Positions 35,491 to 47,943 of a DNA stretch of 64,000 bases are shown here, in pieces. Location of the stretch: NCBI GenBank assembly GCA_019925105.1, contig JAHGAU010000008.1, forward strand, positions 248,001 through 312,000, written 5' to 3'. Origin of the DNA: Niebla homalea (taxonomy: Eukaryota; Ascomycota; Lecanoromycetes; Lecanorales; Ramalinaceae). Position 1 is the first letter of the stretch, and every line of letters begins with the position of its first letter. The notes under the pieces were generated by a model. The model made no database searches, was not told the DNA's origin, and was given only the letters and a program-made list of their open reading frames with translations. Both the position numbers and the translations under genes were made by a program.

Positions 35491-36970
35491 AAAGCCTCTT
35501 CCTTCTCTAACCATATTTTTTTTTTGGCATTCTTTCGTGCTCCCCGGCTTAACCTCTGTGCCGATATTGTTGTGCGACCATAGATATACCGAGATGGTCG
35601 CATTGGTCTTACCTCCTGGCCTGCCGGCTCACTGATCACTGAAGCTCTCGATATATCACCAAAAACCCACTCTGCGCTAATACCTTGCGCATCTCGAAAA
35701 AGGCTTTCAGATGCATTGACAGGCGGGTCATCATCACACAGAATTCTCATGAGGCCCGGTGGAAGCTACCATTCGAAGTCAGCTCCAGATCGTGGAACAT
35801 TGATATATATAGAGTCCCTGCTCTTTTTGACCTCCATATACACCCTCGCAAGGTTGTATGTATTACTCACGCATCGTCACAACCATGGCCCTTTGCCTCC
35901 ACACGACGTCATGAATCAACGTTCTCATCACCGTGGCCGACACCATCGCGCCACTGTTCCGAGGCACACAAACCAGCAGCCACCCAGACGAAAATGGCCA
36001 ACAGAAGGGACTAACCCAGAGTCATAATCACCATTCAAAACAATGGTCACGCGTCGAAGTCGGAAAACACTGACCATGCGTTCTTGATAGACCTTGGATC
36101 CATAGCCCCAATAATCTTTCAACGATGATGGCCGAAGTCCGATGGAAAAGGGGGTTTTCAGTAACCATCCTCATCAGTTCATACATGCGGGACCCAGAAG
36201 CCGAAATGAGCCACATGCACGTCGGGGAAAAAACAGCGATACTTCGACCTCCTCCGGAGGGTTAGGTGTAGTGACCGAGAAGGTAGAGGAGTGGTGGGGA
36301 CGGCAAGAAAAGTTGGTAAGTGCTGGGGAGGCTTCACTTATGGGATCGGAGGGGCCTGCTTGTGGGGCATGCGACCAGTCTGGTGGAGAAGAATCAGGAG
36401 TCTGTGGAGCAGCAAATTGGGGGGGCGGCCGGGGTCGAGCGTGGTGATGGATTAGGGGGACGATGAGGAGGGAAGGAGGGGGACCTGAGGCGGAGGGGGA
36501 GCGGGCACTGGAGGGTGGGTAAGGGCGATGATGGTGATGTGGAGCAGATACAATGTGAGGCCCTGATTCTCCGCGATCGAGTTTCAATGAGATATTGATG
36601 ACGACCATAAGCAAATTTGCTGATGCAAGTTCCTGTGGACAGAGGGTGATGAGATGAACCAGTCCGCATTGTTACTCTATGTTGGTACGGTACGAATGCA
36701 TAGAGCAGTACGGATTAAACAGAGAGCAGCTTTCGTTCAATTGGAACGGGAATCATACAAGTATTTTCAATCAAGAAAGATGGCCAATCACTCCCAATTC
36801 CTCAACCTCCAGCAAGTCTCCACACTCCTTCAGAAAAAGACTCCGCTACCCTCCACTGATTGATCTTTGATAATGATGACTGAAGAGACCAAGACAGCCA
36901 ATAATTTTCTTACCTCAATCCCCTTCTCCTCATCCATGCCGCATCCGTAGAAGATTCGTGAAAGACGCCT
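35491..36970. other. 1.5 kb without a recognised gene
   Basis: Follows the tRNA. A minus-strand Pro/His-rich frame at 36174-36614 has no family features and I do not support it as a gene. Nothing else was seen. Confidence 0.4.
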
Positions 36971-37634
36971 CTACTCCGCCTTGCCCATCTGCCCGCCTCT
37001 CAACCCCACCGTTCCCTGCAAGTCAATGACGTGCAGCAGTCGTCTCCCGTTGATAGATCTGTCTTTTTCCTCGGCTTTTCCTTCGCCATCAACTTTCTCG
37101 TCTCCTGCTACATCCTCCATTTCGCCCTCTCCTTCTACCTCCTCGTAACTGACCGACAGCTTTCCGAACAGCGCACGCAGGCATTCCTCAAGACGCTGGA
37201 ATAGGCCGGATCCATGACCATTGGACATTTCTGCGATATCTTCGAGGTCATAAAGATCGACATCGGGGAACGTGGTGGGGATGTACGCGTTGGATGGGCG
37301 AAGAGACAGGAAAGGTTGGAACGGTGATATCGGGCGAGATGGGCTTGGGACGGCGAGTTGACGGGGATAGCGGTCCAAGATTTCAGCCTGGCAGAGTGAT
37401 CAATCACAATATGTAAGAAAGGGTGTATAGAGAATGGAAGGATCGAAACAACGCAGCACCAAATGGAAAAATTTTCGAAGATGAGATTACCTCAGTCATG
37501 CCACGGGCGCGTAGCTGATTCACCTCCTCGAGCAGGTCTTCGGACCAAGTGAGACCTCCATTGGTGGGGCGGGCGACAACGGGTGCGCCGAGGAAGAGGA
37601 GAGGTAAAATGGTGAGGACAGAAGACAGATGCAT
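36971..37634 (-). CDS. Small secreted acidic protein, unknown function
   Basis: Two exons, 37634-37491 and 37387-36971, encode 186 residues. The first exon begins MHLSSVLTILPLLFLGAPVVA, a clear signal peptide (the residue string is the N-terminus; cleavage is likely after VVA). The intron has gtaatc at its 5' end and ccag at its 3' end. The mature part carries TWSEDLLEEVNQLRARG, then after the junction AEILDRYPRQL, a YDLEDIAEM segment, and an acidic Gly/Glu/Asp-rich region near residues 130-160. There are almost no cysteines, so it is not a typical disulfide-rich effector. I do not recognise a family. Support is the signal peptide plus frame continuity through the splice. Confidence 0.55.
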
Positions 37635-38081
37635 CGTCCTGGCCTTTTCCCGGCTGTCCTTGTTGAATGTTGAAGTCTACTAGTAGAAAATGTCGTTGCC
37701 AGCAACGATTGTGATGAGGATGACGTTAAAGACTGTAGGAAGAGTGCATCGGGATGTGCTAATAAATAAACTCTGGTGAGAGTATTTGTGCTTAGAGAGT
37801 GAGACTGTGGCGCATTCCTTGCGTTGCAGGTGTGCGAGGTCAACATTCCAGTCGGACGCATGGCAGAAGCAAGGATGAGCTTGCACCAAATCGCGATGGG
37901 AGCTAGGGGCAGACCCGCGTGATACTTGTTCCGATGCTGCACAAGACCGCGGAGAGATCTGAGGGACAATTTGTCAGTGCAGTCTAGCCCGGCAAGGGAC
38001 AGCTCCTTACAGTCCAAATACGCAGTCATTGACCATTTTCGGCAAGCTTGCTGGGCTGGTCCAGTCTGTCTCGATCGACTT
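37635..38081. other. Intergenic, nothing recognised
   Basis: About 450 bp between the 3' end of the Tah18 gene and the start of the secreted-protein gene (both minus strand). It presumably holds that gene's promoter. Confidence 0.45.
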
Positions 38082-40118
38082 TCAACCCCATGTCTCCTGC
38101 TTATACCGCCCCTCCTTCTCCATCTTGGCGAGATACGTCTCGGCGTCGCTATGAGTTAGACCACCATGTTGCTCAAAGACATCGGTCAAAGCTTTGCGTA
38201 CAGCTGCGGGCATCTTGCCGGAGGATCCGCAGACGTAGACAATTGCGCCTTCAGATTGGACCAACCAAGTGATCTCTGAACCTTGCTGACGGATCATGTC
38301 TTGAACATAGATCTTGCTGGATTGATCTCGTGAGAAGGCCGTGTAAACCGATAGTGGCATCTCGTCTTGGATTGAGCGCCAGTCATTTTTATAGAAGAAG
38401 TCCGCGGCCTGGCTTCGACCACCAAACACCAAGATCGTATTGCCAATAATGGTTGCGCGGCGTGCGTTGCCGTTTTGTTGGCGCTCAACTCTTTTGTTCG
38501 ATTCCTCTGACCATTGTAGTCTCTCCCAGATCAACGAGCGCATAGGGGCAAGGCCAGTGCCGGGCCCGATCAGTACTACAGGTCTCCAAGCCTCAGCCTT
38601 TGTGACTCCAAGCCCGCCTTTCTGGAGTGAAACACTTATTTTAGAGCCTGGGTTTAGCCCCGCCAGATACCGAGTGCAGACGCCTTCCCGGACCTTCTTG
38701 ATCACGGTTTTGTATTTTACGATTGCCACAAGTAGTTCAAAGCGCACGGCGTTGTCAGTACTTTTCAATCTGCCACCACTTGCGATGCTGAATTGACGCC
38801 CACGCAGTTCGGGTAGCACATTAGCAGCCCACTGCCATGGGATCTTCACAGAATCGAACTCTTGCAGCACCTCCAGGATACTACGTCTTGGGCGGGTCGT
38901 ATAATCATAGAGCTCATCAATGTATTCAGGCTTAGTAAACTCAATCAATCTCTCTTTCTGAAATGGGTCACCGGTAAAGTGCACCAGAAGCGAAAAGAAG
39001 GACCTCCGAGGAATCGCATTTAGATCGAGATGTCTTGTCAGTAGATCACGGAAGGTGATCGAATGATGGAATCTTTGTATGGGGGGAATCTCGCTTGTAC
39101 TTAGACTCAATGGCTTTGTCGGCTGCAGTGAAACGAGAACTTCGGCTACCTCGCCCCAGTGCATGCGGTCAATCAATTGCTGTACGTCATTTGGACTGTT
39201 CTCCGGATAGATCATGAGCACATCACCAGGGTCGTAGGGGACGCATGTTGACTGTCCAATGAATGTGAGATGTCGGACATCCTGCCAATGGTCCAATGGT
39301 GTCATACGCTCATTCACTTCGAGTGTAACCGTGAGCCGAGTCGCATCAGGAGATGCGTGAACATCCATGGTAGCTTGGTCAGGTGCTTGATCGTTGGGGT
39401 CTTCGGTGGTAGACAAAATCCACTTCGGTGGAAGCAATACATCATCAGGTAGTGGGTCTACGCCTCCTGGTAAAGGGAAAGCGTTCAAAACGTTGCTTCG
39501 AAGGTCATTGGTCCAGGGTACAAAGGTCCCATCAAGACTGGACCGATTGTTAACACGTCCCGCGTTAGATCATTTCCATGAACGAACCCCTCTTCATGCT
39601 GTTCATCACCTTCTCCGCGAGGATAGACCTCTATAGCACCAAGTTGGAGAAGCCTCTTATGTAACTTCCGAACCGCCCAATTAAACCTATACCCGATCAG
39701 TGCTGTAGTATGACAGGACGGGCAAAACTAGGAGTACTGAGGGTATGAGCTGTCGCCTAGGCCAAAAGTAGAGAATCTGGTGTCCTGCAAATAATTGGTG
39801 GCAAGTTTCTTGCGCAGTAATGATCTCCAAAAAGCCCTTGCATTACATGGGAAGTCACCTTGACCAGTCGTAGACGTAACGAAGATAACAAACGAGTAAG
39901 ATAATAAGGAAGACTGCTGGATGTTAGTTGAGACATACTCGCGTGCAGACCGTGAGAATGCTTGCCAGCTGCACACGGTCTAAAGTGGAAACAGTAGTGG
40001 CGAAGTGAATCCTTTCTAAAACACGTCCGATTTCCTCAGAGCAGTCAATTGCGTTGCCAGTTTCCGAGCCGTAAGCAACAAGAGCAGATCTCGTAGACGA
40101 AACCACGCCATTGCTCAT
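38082..40118 (-). CDS. TAH18: NADPH-dependent diflavin oxidoreductase Tah18 (NDOR1 homologue)
   Basis: Four exons fit: 40118-39975, 39916-39738, 39686-39588 and 39537-38082, giving 625 residues, the usual size. The flavodoxin domain opens with LVAYGSETGNA and has FVTSTTGQGDFPCNA and FGLGDSSYPQFNWA, then YPRGEGDEQHEEG. The ferredoxin-reductase half has RQFSIASGG (FAD), GPGTGLAPMRSL (NADPH) and a C-terminal VYVCGSSGKMP. Tah18 passes electrons from NADPH to Dre2/CIAPIN1 in cytosolic iron-sulfur cluster assembly. The first intron boundary is the least certain: I chose a 58-nt intron with a CTAAC branch point that gives the expected protein spacing. It diverges from the RRM protein gene. Confidence 0.9.
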
Positions 40119-40847
40119 GCCGTGGGCATGCAGGGAAAGACTAGATCAAAGGCAGTGACGGGTGACAAGAGCGCGTTGCTACTCAAATCCTCAAAATTTA
40201 AATGGAACAAGATCGAGTCGAGTACACAAGCTATCCGTTTACAGAGCCCCTATGTGGAGACCATGTAAAAAGGAGGTATGCTTGCATCAGAAGGCCCTGT
40301 TCTTCGCTTGATATTGGCTTAATGCCACAGTGAGCACGCGAATGAATGCCTACACTGTATTTGACAAACACAACACCTCAATCAAAGGGCAAAACTGGGC
40401 CTCATATATGGCCTCATATATGGCCTCATATATGGCCTTCACAAGCAGGGTTCAAGGGTCGTGTGAATTCAAGTCAAGGATGTCATAAGTCGCCTCCACC
40501 GCCTTCCGCCTTGATGTTCTTTTCGTCTTCTTGATTAGCCCACCTGCTTTAGGACTAGCGCAACGCCCAAAATTTTCGAATTTCCCTTTCCATTTCCATT
40601 TCCACGACTTCCTTCCTTCCTTCCCTCCCATCTTAAAGTCCAAGACGCAAAATACAAAAGACTGTTGTCAACAACTCACTTCCCTCCTTCTTTTCATACC
40701 TCTCGATCTAGGGCACGAAGCTACCCTTCACACCCCTCGTCAAGATCACTTTCCTTGGAGGCAATCTCTCAAGCCTTTGCCTTTTCATCAAGCTTCGGCA
40801 GAGTTCAGTCAACTACACTCAAGTCAACAATCGTTTAAACTCTAACC
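40119..40847. promoter_or_regulatory. Divergent promoter region of TAH18 and the RRM gene
   Basis: About 730 bp separating the two start codons. It contains three perfect 12-bp tandem units at 40399-40434 and a pyrimidine-rich leader (CTTCCTTCC runs, about 40570-40710) just upstream of the RRM gene, a common fungal promoter feature. Confidence 0.55.
40399..40434. repeat. 12-bp tandem repeat, three perfect copies
   Basis: Unit GCCTCATATATG repeated three times at 40399, 40411 and 40423, with a partial fourth. Each unit contains the palindrome CATATATG. Confidence 0.9.
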
Positions 40848-42065
40848 ATGTCTGCCGCCGACGGAATCACTGATGCTATGGCTGCCACCACCATTGCTCC
40901 TATTGCCCCTGAGGGGACCAACAATGTGGCTGGTGGTGAGCCCATCAATGCAGCCGAGAACGAAGCTGTCATTGCTGCAGCAGCAGAGCACCGTCGCCTT
41001 TACATTGGGAACCTAGCCTATGCTACTACCGAGGGAGACCTTAAGTCCTTCTTCACTGGCTTCGCTGTGTATGGCCTTGTGACACCTCAATCTCATCTGC
41101 ATATCTAATATTACTTTTAAGGGAGAGCGTCTCGATCCCCACCAACCCTCGTACCACTCGACCAGTCGGCTATGCCTTTGTCGATCTCACGACCGCTGAT
41201 GAGGCTCAGAAAGCTATCACAGAGCTCTCAGGAAAGTCGGTCCTTGACCGCAAAGTCTCTGTCCAAGAAGCTCGCAAGCCAGAAACCCCGGCCGAGAAAG
41301 CTGCGGCCGCCGGTGTCTCGGAAGGTACCGACGCTACCGGTCGCCGTAAGAGCTCTGGAGGTCGTGGTCGTGCCCGCCCTCGTGGGGGTCGTAAATCAAA
41401 TGGCGGACGAGGTGCACGTGTAAGCAGTCACCCAGAAAATCCTGTCCTTTGGCTGTGCTAATCCTATTCACAACTAGCCTGCTGGTGAAGCTACTGCTGA
41501 GAAGCCTCTCGCTGATGCTACCAATGGTGCTGAGCCTGCTGCCACTGAGGAAGTAATTGCCAACGGGGCTACCGAGAAGAGCGCTAGGACTGTGCAACCT
41601 CGCCAACGTGGACCACCTGAAGACGGCATCCCATCCAAGAGCAAGGTCATGGTGGCCAACTTGCCGTATGAGATGAGCGAGGAGAAGGTATGGACATGTT
41701 CGAATCCAAAGCCAGACTGCCACTGACAACATGTCCAGCTCAAGGAGCTCTTTGGAGCTTACAGCCCTACCGCGGCCAAGATCGCTCTCCGACCCATCCC
41801 TCGCTTCATGATTGCCAAGCTCAAGGCCCGCAACGAGCCTCGCAAAGGCCGTGGCTTCGGCTTTGTCTCACTCGGTTCCGAAGAGCTGCAGCAGAAGGCG
41901 GTGTCTGAGATGAATGGCAAGGAAGTCGAAGGCCGTGAGATCGCCGTCAAAATTGCCATCGACAGCCCTGGCAAGGAAGACATCGACCCTGAAGCGGCCG
42001 GCACTGCTCCTTTGACTGAGAACGGTGTGGTGCAAGCCAATGACCCTCCAGCGGCAGCTGCATAA
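40848..42065 (+). CDS. Two-RRM RNA-binding protein
   Basis: Four exons fit: 40848-41068, 41122-41419, 41478-41687 and 41739-42065, giving 351 residues. The first RRM has RNP2 LYIGNLAY at 51-58 and RNP1 around VGYAFVDL at 89-96. A Gly/Arg/Lys-rich linker with RGG-like steps follows (about 130-173), which may bind RNA or be methylated. The second RRM has VMVANLPYEM and RNP1 KGRGFGFVSL at 279-288. The N-terminus is Ala-rich and the C-terminus Ala/Pro/Glu-rich. It resembles fungal RNP-domain proteins of unknown exact role. All four junctions keep the frame and fall between conserved blocks. The pyrimidine-rich leader suggests high expression. Confidence 0.85.
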
Positions 42066-42827
42066 AGCATTCACGATCTGAGATCACGAGACATTCAGCT
42101 GTCACAAGTCACTTCCTTCCTGCACCCCACACAAGACTCGAAAGAGAGAATCGAACACAAAGCAATTTTTCCGGCGGCCGTCTGTAGCATCTCTATCTCA
42201 TGCAGAAGATCTAGAGTGACACTCTTCAATGATATGAGAATATCCTCCATCTTTAGGAAATGCACTTCTTATCTTGCTCAGCAGGTGGAGCGGGCGTCGA
42301 GAGAGAAAGGACTGGGGTTTTGTACCAACATCAGGAAACGAGTTTCGATTCTCTGCGCCACATTCCTTCATTGGGTCTGGACCTCAAGGACCTAAGTCCT
42401 AAGGACCTGCATACTCTGTATTTTAGACACAATATGATGATGGCTACAAAAGTACATGCAATCAATTCTTCATGGTGCTTGGGCCAGACTTGAGATCAGG
42501 TGATTCATAGTTATGTAAATTCATGGATGATGTAATGGTCTCTGCAACATCCCTCCATCCGTAGAAAGACCGGGTCGTAAGGAGTCAGTCAATTTAGCCC
42601 CCTTTGTTATCGATTAAGACGGCCCACCTCGAAGCAGCCTCGCCTCCCTATCTCCCTCTCTTCCTACCTCCCTCTACCCACACCAACGCTCACTGCATCC
42701 AAAGTTGCGAGCCTCCAGAGCGCCTTGACAAATCCTGGTTGGTCCAGCACCATGTTCTCCAGGTAGCCTCATCCTCCAAGATCCACTGATTCCAATCCCC
42801 ACGCCCTACCACACACACCCCGCAAAG
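42066..42827. other. Intergenic, nothing recognised
   Basis: About 760 bp with the 3' end of the RRM gene and the leader of the ArfGAP gene. The stretch from about 42600 is pyrimidine-rich, as expected of a promoter or leader. Confidence 0.5.
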
Positions 42828-44426
42828 ATGTGGGAGGTCGACCCCGAAAGCAAGAGCAAGGTAAGTCTGCCCCTTTCACCTCCCTACTTCTCATTGCCCC
42901 ATCTATCCCGACTCCTCACCAAATTGAGGCACTTGTCTCATCGACCCTCCTCTCTCCCATCAATACACTTTCTTCAACCCATCTTGCCGCCCCTCCTCCC
43001 CTCCCCCCCCACCCCGGCAATCTCCATCCTGCCTTCCTTCTAATCATTACTTTATTCCACGGCAGCTCCACTCCCTTCAATCCCTCCCCGCCAACAAAAC
43101 CTGCATCGATTGCTCGGCCCCGTCCCCGCAATGGGCCTCCCCCAAATTCGGCACCTTCATCTGCCTCTCGTGCGCGGGGCTGCACCGCAGCTTGGGCGTC
43201 CACATATCGTTCGTCCGCAGTATCGCGATGGACAGCTTCAAAGCCGCGGAGGTGAGCCGGATGGAGAAGGGGGGCAATAAGCGGTGGAGGGGGGAGTGGG
43301 AGGGGAAGACTGGGTAGGTTCTCTCCTATCACAACAATCGCTCTATTACCTTCTCCCCGCCCCCTTTTTTTTGCGGAAGCGCGGAGAGGAGGGGCATTGA
43401 TTTAGGGGAAAGGCATGTTCAAGCGTGTGACAAGCGGATCGCTGATCAGTTCCAACGGGTGGCTTGGGGGCGTACAGGCAAAAATGGGCGTTTCCGGGGA
43501 AAGGAGCAGATGAAGCCGCCAAGCGCCAGATCGAGGACGTGTATGGAGGCGATGTGGGTGGGGAGTACAAGGAGCGATTGAGCTGTGAGGTCGACGGCAG
43601 GGAGTTCATGGGGTATACCCCACCACCCGTCAAGCGGAAAGACACCTCCGCCCCTACTTCTACCGGACGGACGGCAAGTCCGGGGGTGGCTGGCATGAGC
43701 GCGCCGCGATCGCAGAAGGAGATGAATGAGGATTTCTTCGCCCGCAAAGGTGGGGAGAATGCGGGGCGGCCTGAGGGGGTGAAGCCGTCCGAGGGGGGGA
43801 AGTATGGCGGGTTCGGGAGTAGTTATACTTCTGAACCGCAGAGGAGAGCAGCGGGTGGAGGAATGGGAGGAGCCGGGGCACCACCGGCGCTGAACGAGTT
43901 CCAGCAGGATCCGCTGGGGGCGTTGGGGAAGGGGTTGGGATGGTTCGGCGGGGTGGTGGGGAAGGCGGGGAAGAGTGTCAATGATGGGTGGATACAGCCA
44001 ACGGCGCAGAAGGTATGTCCTCTTTCCACTAATTGGGAGCGGTAACGGGGATTGAGAGGGGGACATGCTGATGAGCGGAACATCGGTGCATAGATTGCAG
44101 AAGCGGACCTCGCAACCCAGGCACGCCAAGCTGCAGGCACTGCAGGAAAGACAATTCAGACAGGGGCCAAGGGCGCGGCGGACCGCTTCAATAATTTCAT
44201 TGAGAATGAAGGGGCTAGTAACAGTGGGAGCGGTAGTGGAGGCGCAAGAGGAGCTGGTGGTGGAGGTGGTGGCGTCAAGCCGGAGAGACAGGACTTCTGG
44301 GACTCTTTTGGGGATGCGGGGAAGGCAGGTGGTGGAGGCGGAGGCGGAGGCGGAGGAGGGTCGATTGGGACCAGTGCGGTAAAGAAAGGGGGTAAGGATG
44401 AAGGGGGATGGGGCAATGATTGGTGA
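42828..44426 (+). CDS. GCS1: ADP-ribosylation factor GTPase-activating protein (Gcs1/ArfGAP1 type)
   Basis: Four exons fit: 42828-42860, 43066-43313, 43478-44012 and 44094-44426, giving 382 residues. The first exon encodes only MWEVDPESKSK. The ArfGAP zinc finger follows: CIDCSAPSPQWAS, then CLSCAGLHRSLGVHISFVRS, with the arginine finger in that stretch and AMDSFKAAEVSRMEKGGN after it. A further part has GGEYKERLSCEVDGREF. The C-terminal half is Gly/Ala-rich with amphipathic lipid-packing-type segments (LGALGKGLGWFGG, FNNFIENEG) and ends GGWGNDW, as in Gcs1/ArfGAP1 proteins. The enzyme stimulates GTP hydrolysis on Arf1 at Golgi membranes. Antisense open frames across the GC-rich C-terminal half are shadows. 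Confidence 0.88.
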
Positions 44427-46269
44427 TGATACAGGCCGGACGTCAAGTGGTGGGAACGGCATTGCTTCGGTACAGGCGAGCAGCAACGTTATTCGACGAG
44501 CTAAGCTGTCACTGGAGCCCCAACAAAGCATCGGCCGAAGAAGGCCATATCGTGAAGACGTTAGGATAGACGTGGTACCATATGGAATCAGCGAATTGGC
44601 AGCGTGCATCTGGATACTATCATTGCAGGTCATGGATGCTGCTGTTCTGTACGCAATCCTGAATAGGCGTTCTGAATGCCATTTGTATGCCTATACCCCG
44701 TTTATACATGAAGCTTGTTACCCTTCCTACATCAGATGTTTCTTTACCTGATTCATACACTTTTCACATTCATCACTCTCACCCTCACCCTCACCTGCAC
44801 CCACACCTGCACCCACATCCTCACCATTCTCACTATTCACCATCCTTCTTCCCTTGATCCTGGTAGTAAGGCTGGTGAGGGTAGTAGTAAGGTTAAAGTA
44901 AGTGAGGGTGATAAGGGTGATAAGGGTGATGAGGGTGTAGGTGAGGGTGAAGGCGAGGGTGATGAGGGTAGTGAGGGTGAAGGCGAGGGTGATGAGGGTA
45001 GTGAGGGTGGTAAGGGTTGAGGGTGAAGGTAACAAATGTATTTGACTCTGACTGTAAAAGAGTACGATCTAGGTAGAGAAATATTTAATGTAGGAGGTAT
45101 CTATTAGAGATTTAATTGTATTCAAGGGGTTTTGATTTCTTGATTGTCTAAATTCTAAGTTCTTTTTTCAAATACTGCTTGCATGACAGACGAGTAACAC
45201 TCCAGGCCGGCAATACACCATGTCTACACCTAGGCTGACAAAATCTCATCGAGCTTGTGGTCACGCCATTCAAAAGTCTGCACACGGCATTGACAGAGGG
45301 CGAGAAGCAGGCCTAATCAGATACACGCTGCCAACTACTCAACTCCATATGAGCCGCGCCACCTCTATCCTGACTCGTTCAATAAGGAAGCTGGTAGGCC
45401 GCCGAGGCTGCCCAGCGTGAGGGTATAGACAGGTGGGATCAACTTGCAGGAGATTCAGGTAGTGGAGAATATACGTGTTCCTCAGAGTAGACAGTGGGGG
45501 TACAGAAGCGTACTTGGGAGATCCAGACAGGGACAAGGAGTGATCTGGGAAAGATCAGGCGGCATGGCAACATTGAGTGGGCGAAATCATGTATCATAAC
45601 GAAGCATACGGTATTTGGGAAGCATTGAATTCATTCCACCAAGGGGCCAGCGGCTGTGAAGCAAAGCGCGCGGTGGCGTTCATTTCATCGATCCTACTCC
45701 AGCGGTCAATTGGATAGTCCAACAGACATTAGTAGCTAGGATAACAATGGATACCTTCAAACCTCTAGGTGGATGTCCATCCGAGGTTCGACCCGCACCG
45801 TTGCAATGTCTGCAGTGTTCAACAGGTAAGATAGTATGATGTCACGTCGACCCTGCAGTACAGAAGTTCTCCATGCTTTCCTTCTCATGCACTCTCTGAG
45901 CTTGCCGCAACCTCACTCGATGCGAGCCAATCGAGGAGGACATGAAGAATATTGAGGAATTCGAGACAAAACGCGTCATGATACCGACGTACATGCAACG
46001 ACTATGTCTCCGCACGGAGAAGTAGTGCCAAACGCATGAACTCCAAGTCGATAAGTGGATGAAGCTCTGGAAGAAGTGCCCATCAGTAACGAGTGCATAT
46101 CTGGTGAGCCAAGCGTGCACTCCACTCGACTGTGTACGTCACCAGCATGCAAATATAGATACTTGTACTGAATACTCCATTCGCCTTCTTCCACCTCGTG
46201 CAGCCCGTTTCAACAAAGTTGTCACAGCGGCTTTGATTACATTGCCCAAACCACGAGGCAAGCATCAGA
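44427..46269. other. 1.8 kb non-coding with a purine/pyrimidine minisatellite
   Basis: Downstream of GCS1 and upstream of the MFS gene. It contains the strand-asymmetric minisatellite at 44776-45030. The rest holds no gene I can support; short frames near 45220 and 45850-46120 lack coding features. Confidence 0.45.
44776..45030. repeat. Strand-asymmetric minisatellite with inverted arms
   Basis: The left part (about 44776-44830) is made of CTCACC and CACC steps. The right part (about 44870-45030) is made of GAGGGT and GATAAGGGT steps. The right part includes a perfect 30-bp duplication at 44941-44970 and 44971-45000. The two parts are complementary in kind, so single strands could fold back on each other. 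Confidence 0.8.
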
Positions 46270-47943
46270 ATGGGGAAAGGAGACGAATCTCAAGACCACA
46301 GCAGTGAAAACACCAACCCCCCTACAGAAGATTACAGCACCTTCACCAGAGTCCAGAAACGATGGATCGTCCTCTTAGTCGCCTTCGCCGGCATGTTCTC
46401 GCCCCTGAGCAGCTTCATATACTACCCGGCCATTCACACCATAGCAACGTCCCTTGGCGTCACCATCACACTGGTCAATCTGACCGTGACCTCCTACATG
46501 ATAGTGTCTGGATTCACCCCGGCGATCGTCGGGGATATGGCAGATGTCCTCGGACGACGGCCAATCTACCTTGCGACATTTGTCCTATACTTTGCTGCAA
46601 ACGTTGGACTAGCTATGCAGAGATCATACCCTGCGCTGCTGGTGTTGAGGATGTTGCAGAGTGCTGGAGGGTCTGGCACGATTGCGATCGCTTACGGGGT
46701 GGTTTCGGATATTGCGACACCAGCAGAAAGAGGGTCGTATGTGGGTGCGGTTCTCTGTGGGTAAGACGCTCGGCCCTTGAGCACTATGCTTTCGAATTCG
46801 CAATAACACACCGCAGCCCCAATGTCTCTCCCAGTCTTGGCCCTATACTGGGAGGGGCGCTGGCTGAACGCCCTGGTTGGCCTTGGATCTTCTGGTTCCT
46901 GACCATTTTGTCTGGCTTTGCAGTGGGAACTCTGTACTTGTTCCTTCCAGAGACAGCGCGTACGGTCGTTGGCAATGGCGGCTACAGAACGAAAAAAATT
47001 GGTATCATGACACTACTGATCCCACTCAATCGATTCGACCGGAAGGGTGACCAAGCGTCTTTCGGCAAAAGGCTACGTTTTCCCAACCCACTGAAGTGTC
47101 TGGTCCTTCTAGCCAGGAGAGATACGGTCTTGATTGTATTGATCAATGGCATTCTCTATGCCACCTACTGTTGTGTGCAGGCTTCACTAGCAACACTCTT
47201 CATCGAAATCTACCACTTCAAGGACATACAGGCGGGCTTGATATATCTACCATTCGGTTGCGGTTGTGCATTGGCGTCCTTCGTCTCAGGTCTGGCAGGG
47301 TTCTTCATCTTGTTGTTTGAACATTGCTGATTTGGAAAAGGCAAGGTCATGGACAGAGACTATCGGTTGACAGCAAGATTCTACAATTTTCCAGTCGATC
47401 GTGTCAAAGGCGACGATCTCTCCAAGTTCCGCATCGAGCGAGCGCGCTTTCGAAGTAGCTGGTATTTCCTCGTTTCCACTGTTACGACTATCATCGGATA
47501 CGGCTGGTCCATAGACCGTCAAGTGGTGTGTTGATGAGTTGCTGACTTAACTCCCTTATGCCTGTTTCGCTGATTCTGTGTATCTGCTGTTACAGAACAT
47601 AGCCGTCCCTCTGATCCTACAATTCTTCATCGGCGCTTCCATCACTTGCCTCTTCAACATGTGCGGCACCCTATTAACAGACCTGAACCCACGCAACCCA
47701 GCCCTTGTTCAAGCCTCATCGAACCTCGTCCGCTGCGCTCTTTCGGCTTCGGGGCTTGCAGCGCTGCAGGCGATGATAGACCATATCGGGCCTGGCTGGA
47801 CATTCACTTTTTTCGCAGCCCTGTGCGTGCTGATAGCACCCATGATCTTGGCTGAGATAACGTGGGGATATGGCTGGCGTTCTAGGAGCAATGGCGATGT
47901 GGAATTGCAAGCCAATCGACGAGACGAGTTACCGGATACATGA
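46270..47943 (+). CDS. MFS transporter (DHA1-like exporter)
   Basis: Four exons fit: 46270-46760, 46817-47289, 47341-47525 and 47596-47943, giving 498 residues. Features in order: a hydrophilic N-terminus; helix 1 (IVLLVAFAGMFSPLSSFIYY); the helix 2 region ending in VNLTVTSYMI; the loop motif GDMADVLGRRPIYL (motif A); LRMLQSAGGSGTIAIAYGVV with motif B/C character; GPILGGALAERPGWPWIFWF after the first splice; a large central loop; and the second six-helix half. It is complete and intact, unlike the transporter relic at 12-13.7 kb. The sequence resembles fungal exporters in the dityrosine/citrate-exporter group. Substrate is unknown. It is 11 kb from the PKS genes with housekeeping genes between, so cluster membership is doubtful. 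Confidence 0.87.

Noticed and set aside
36174..36614. 146-codon minus-strand Pro/His-rich frame
   Set aside because: Low complexity, no domain or signal peptide, no splice partner.
43446..44633. 395-codon minus-strand frame
   Set aside because: Antisense to the Gly/Ala-rich half of GCS1, where GC-rich codons keep the opposite strand open.
45700..45815. tRNA-like stretch with a GGTTCGA block
   Set aside because: The sequence after the T-loop does not form a T stem, and no acceptor partner exists upstream, so no cloverleaf can be drawn.
46270..47943. Idea that the intact MFS gene is the exporter of the PKS product
   Set aside because: At least four unrelated housekeeping-type genes separate it from the PKS pair; no evidence links them.
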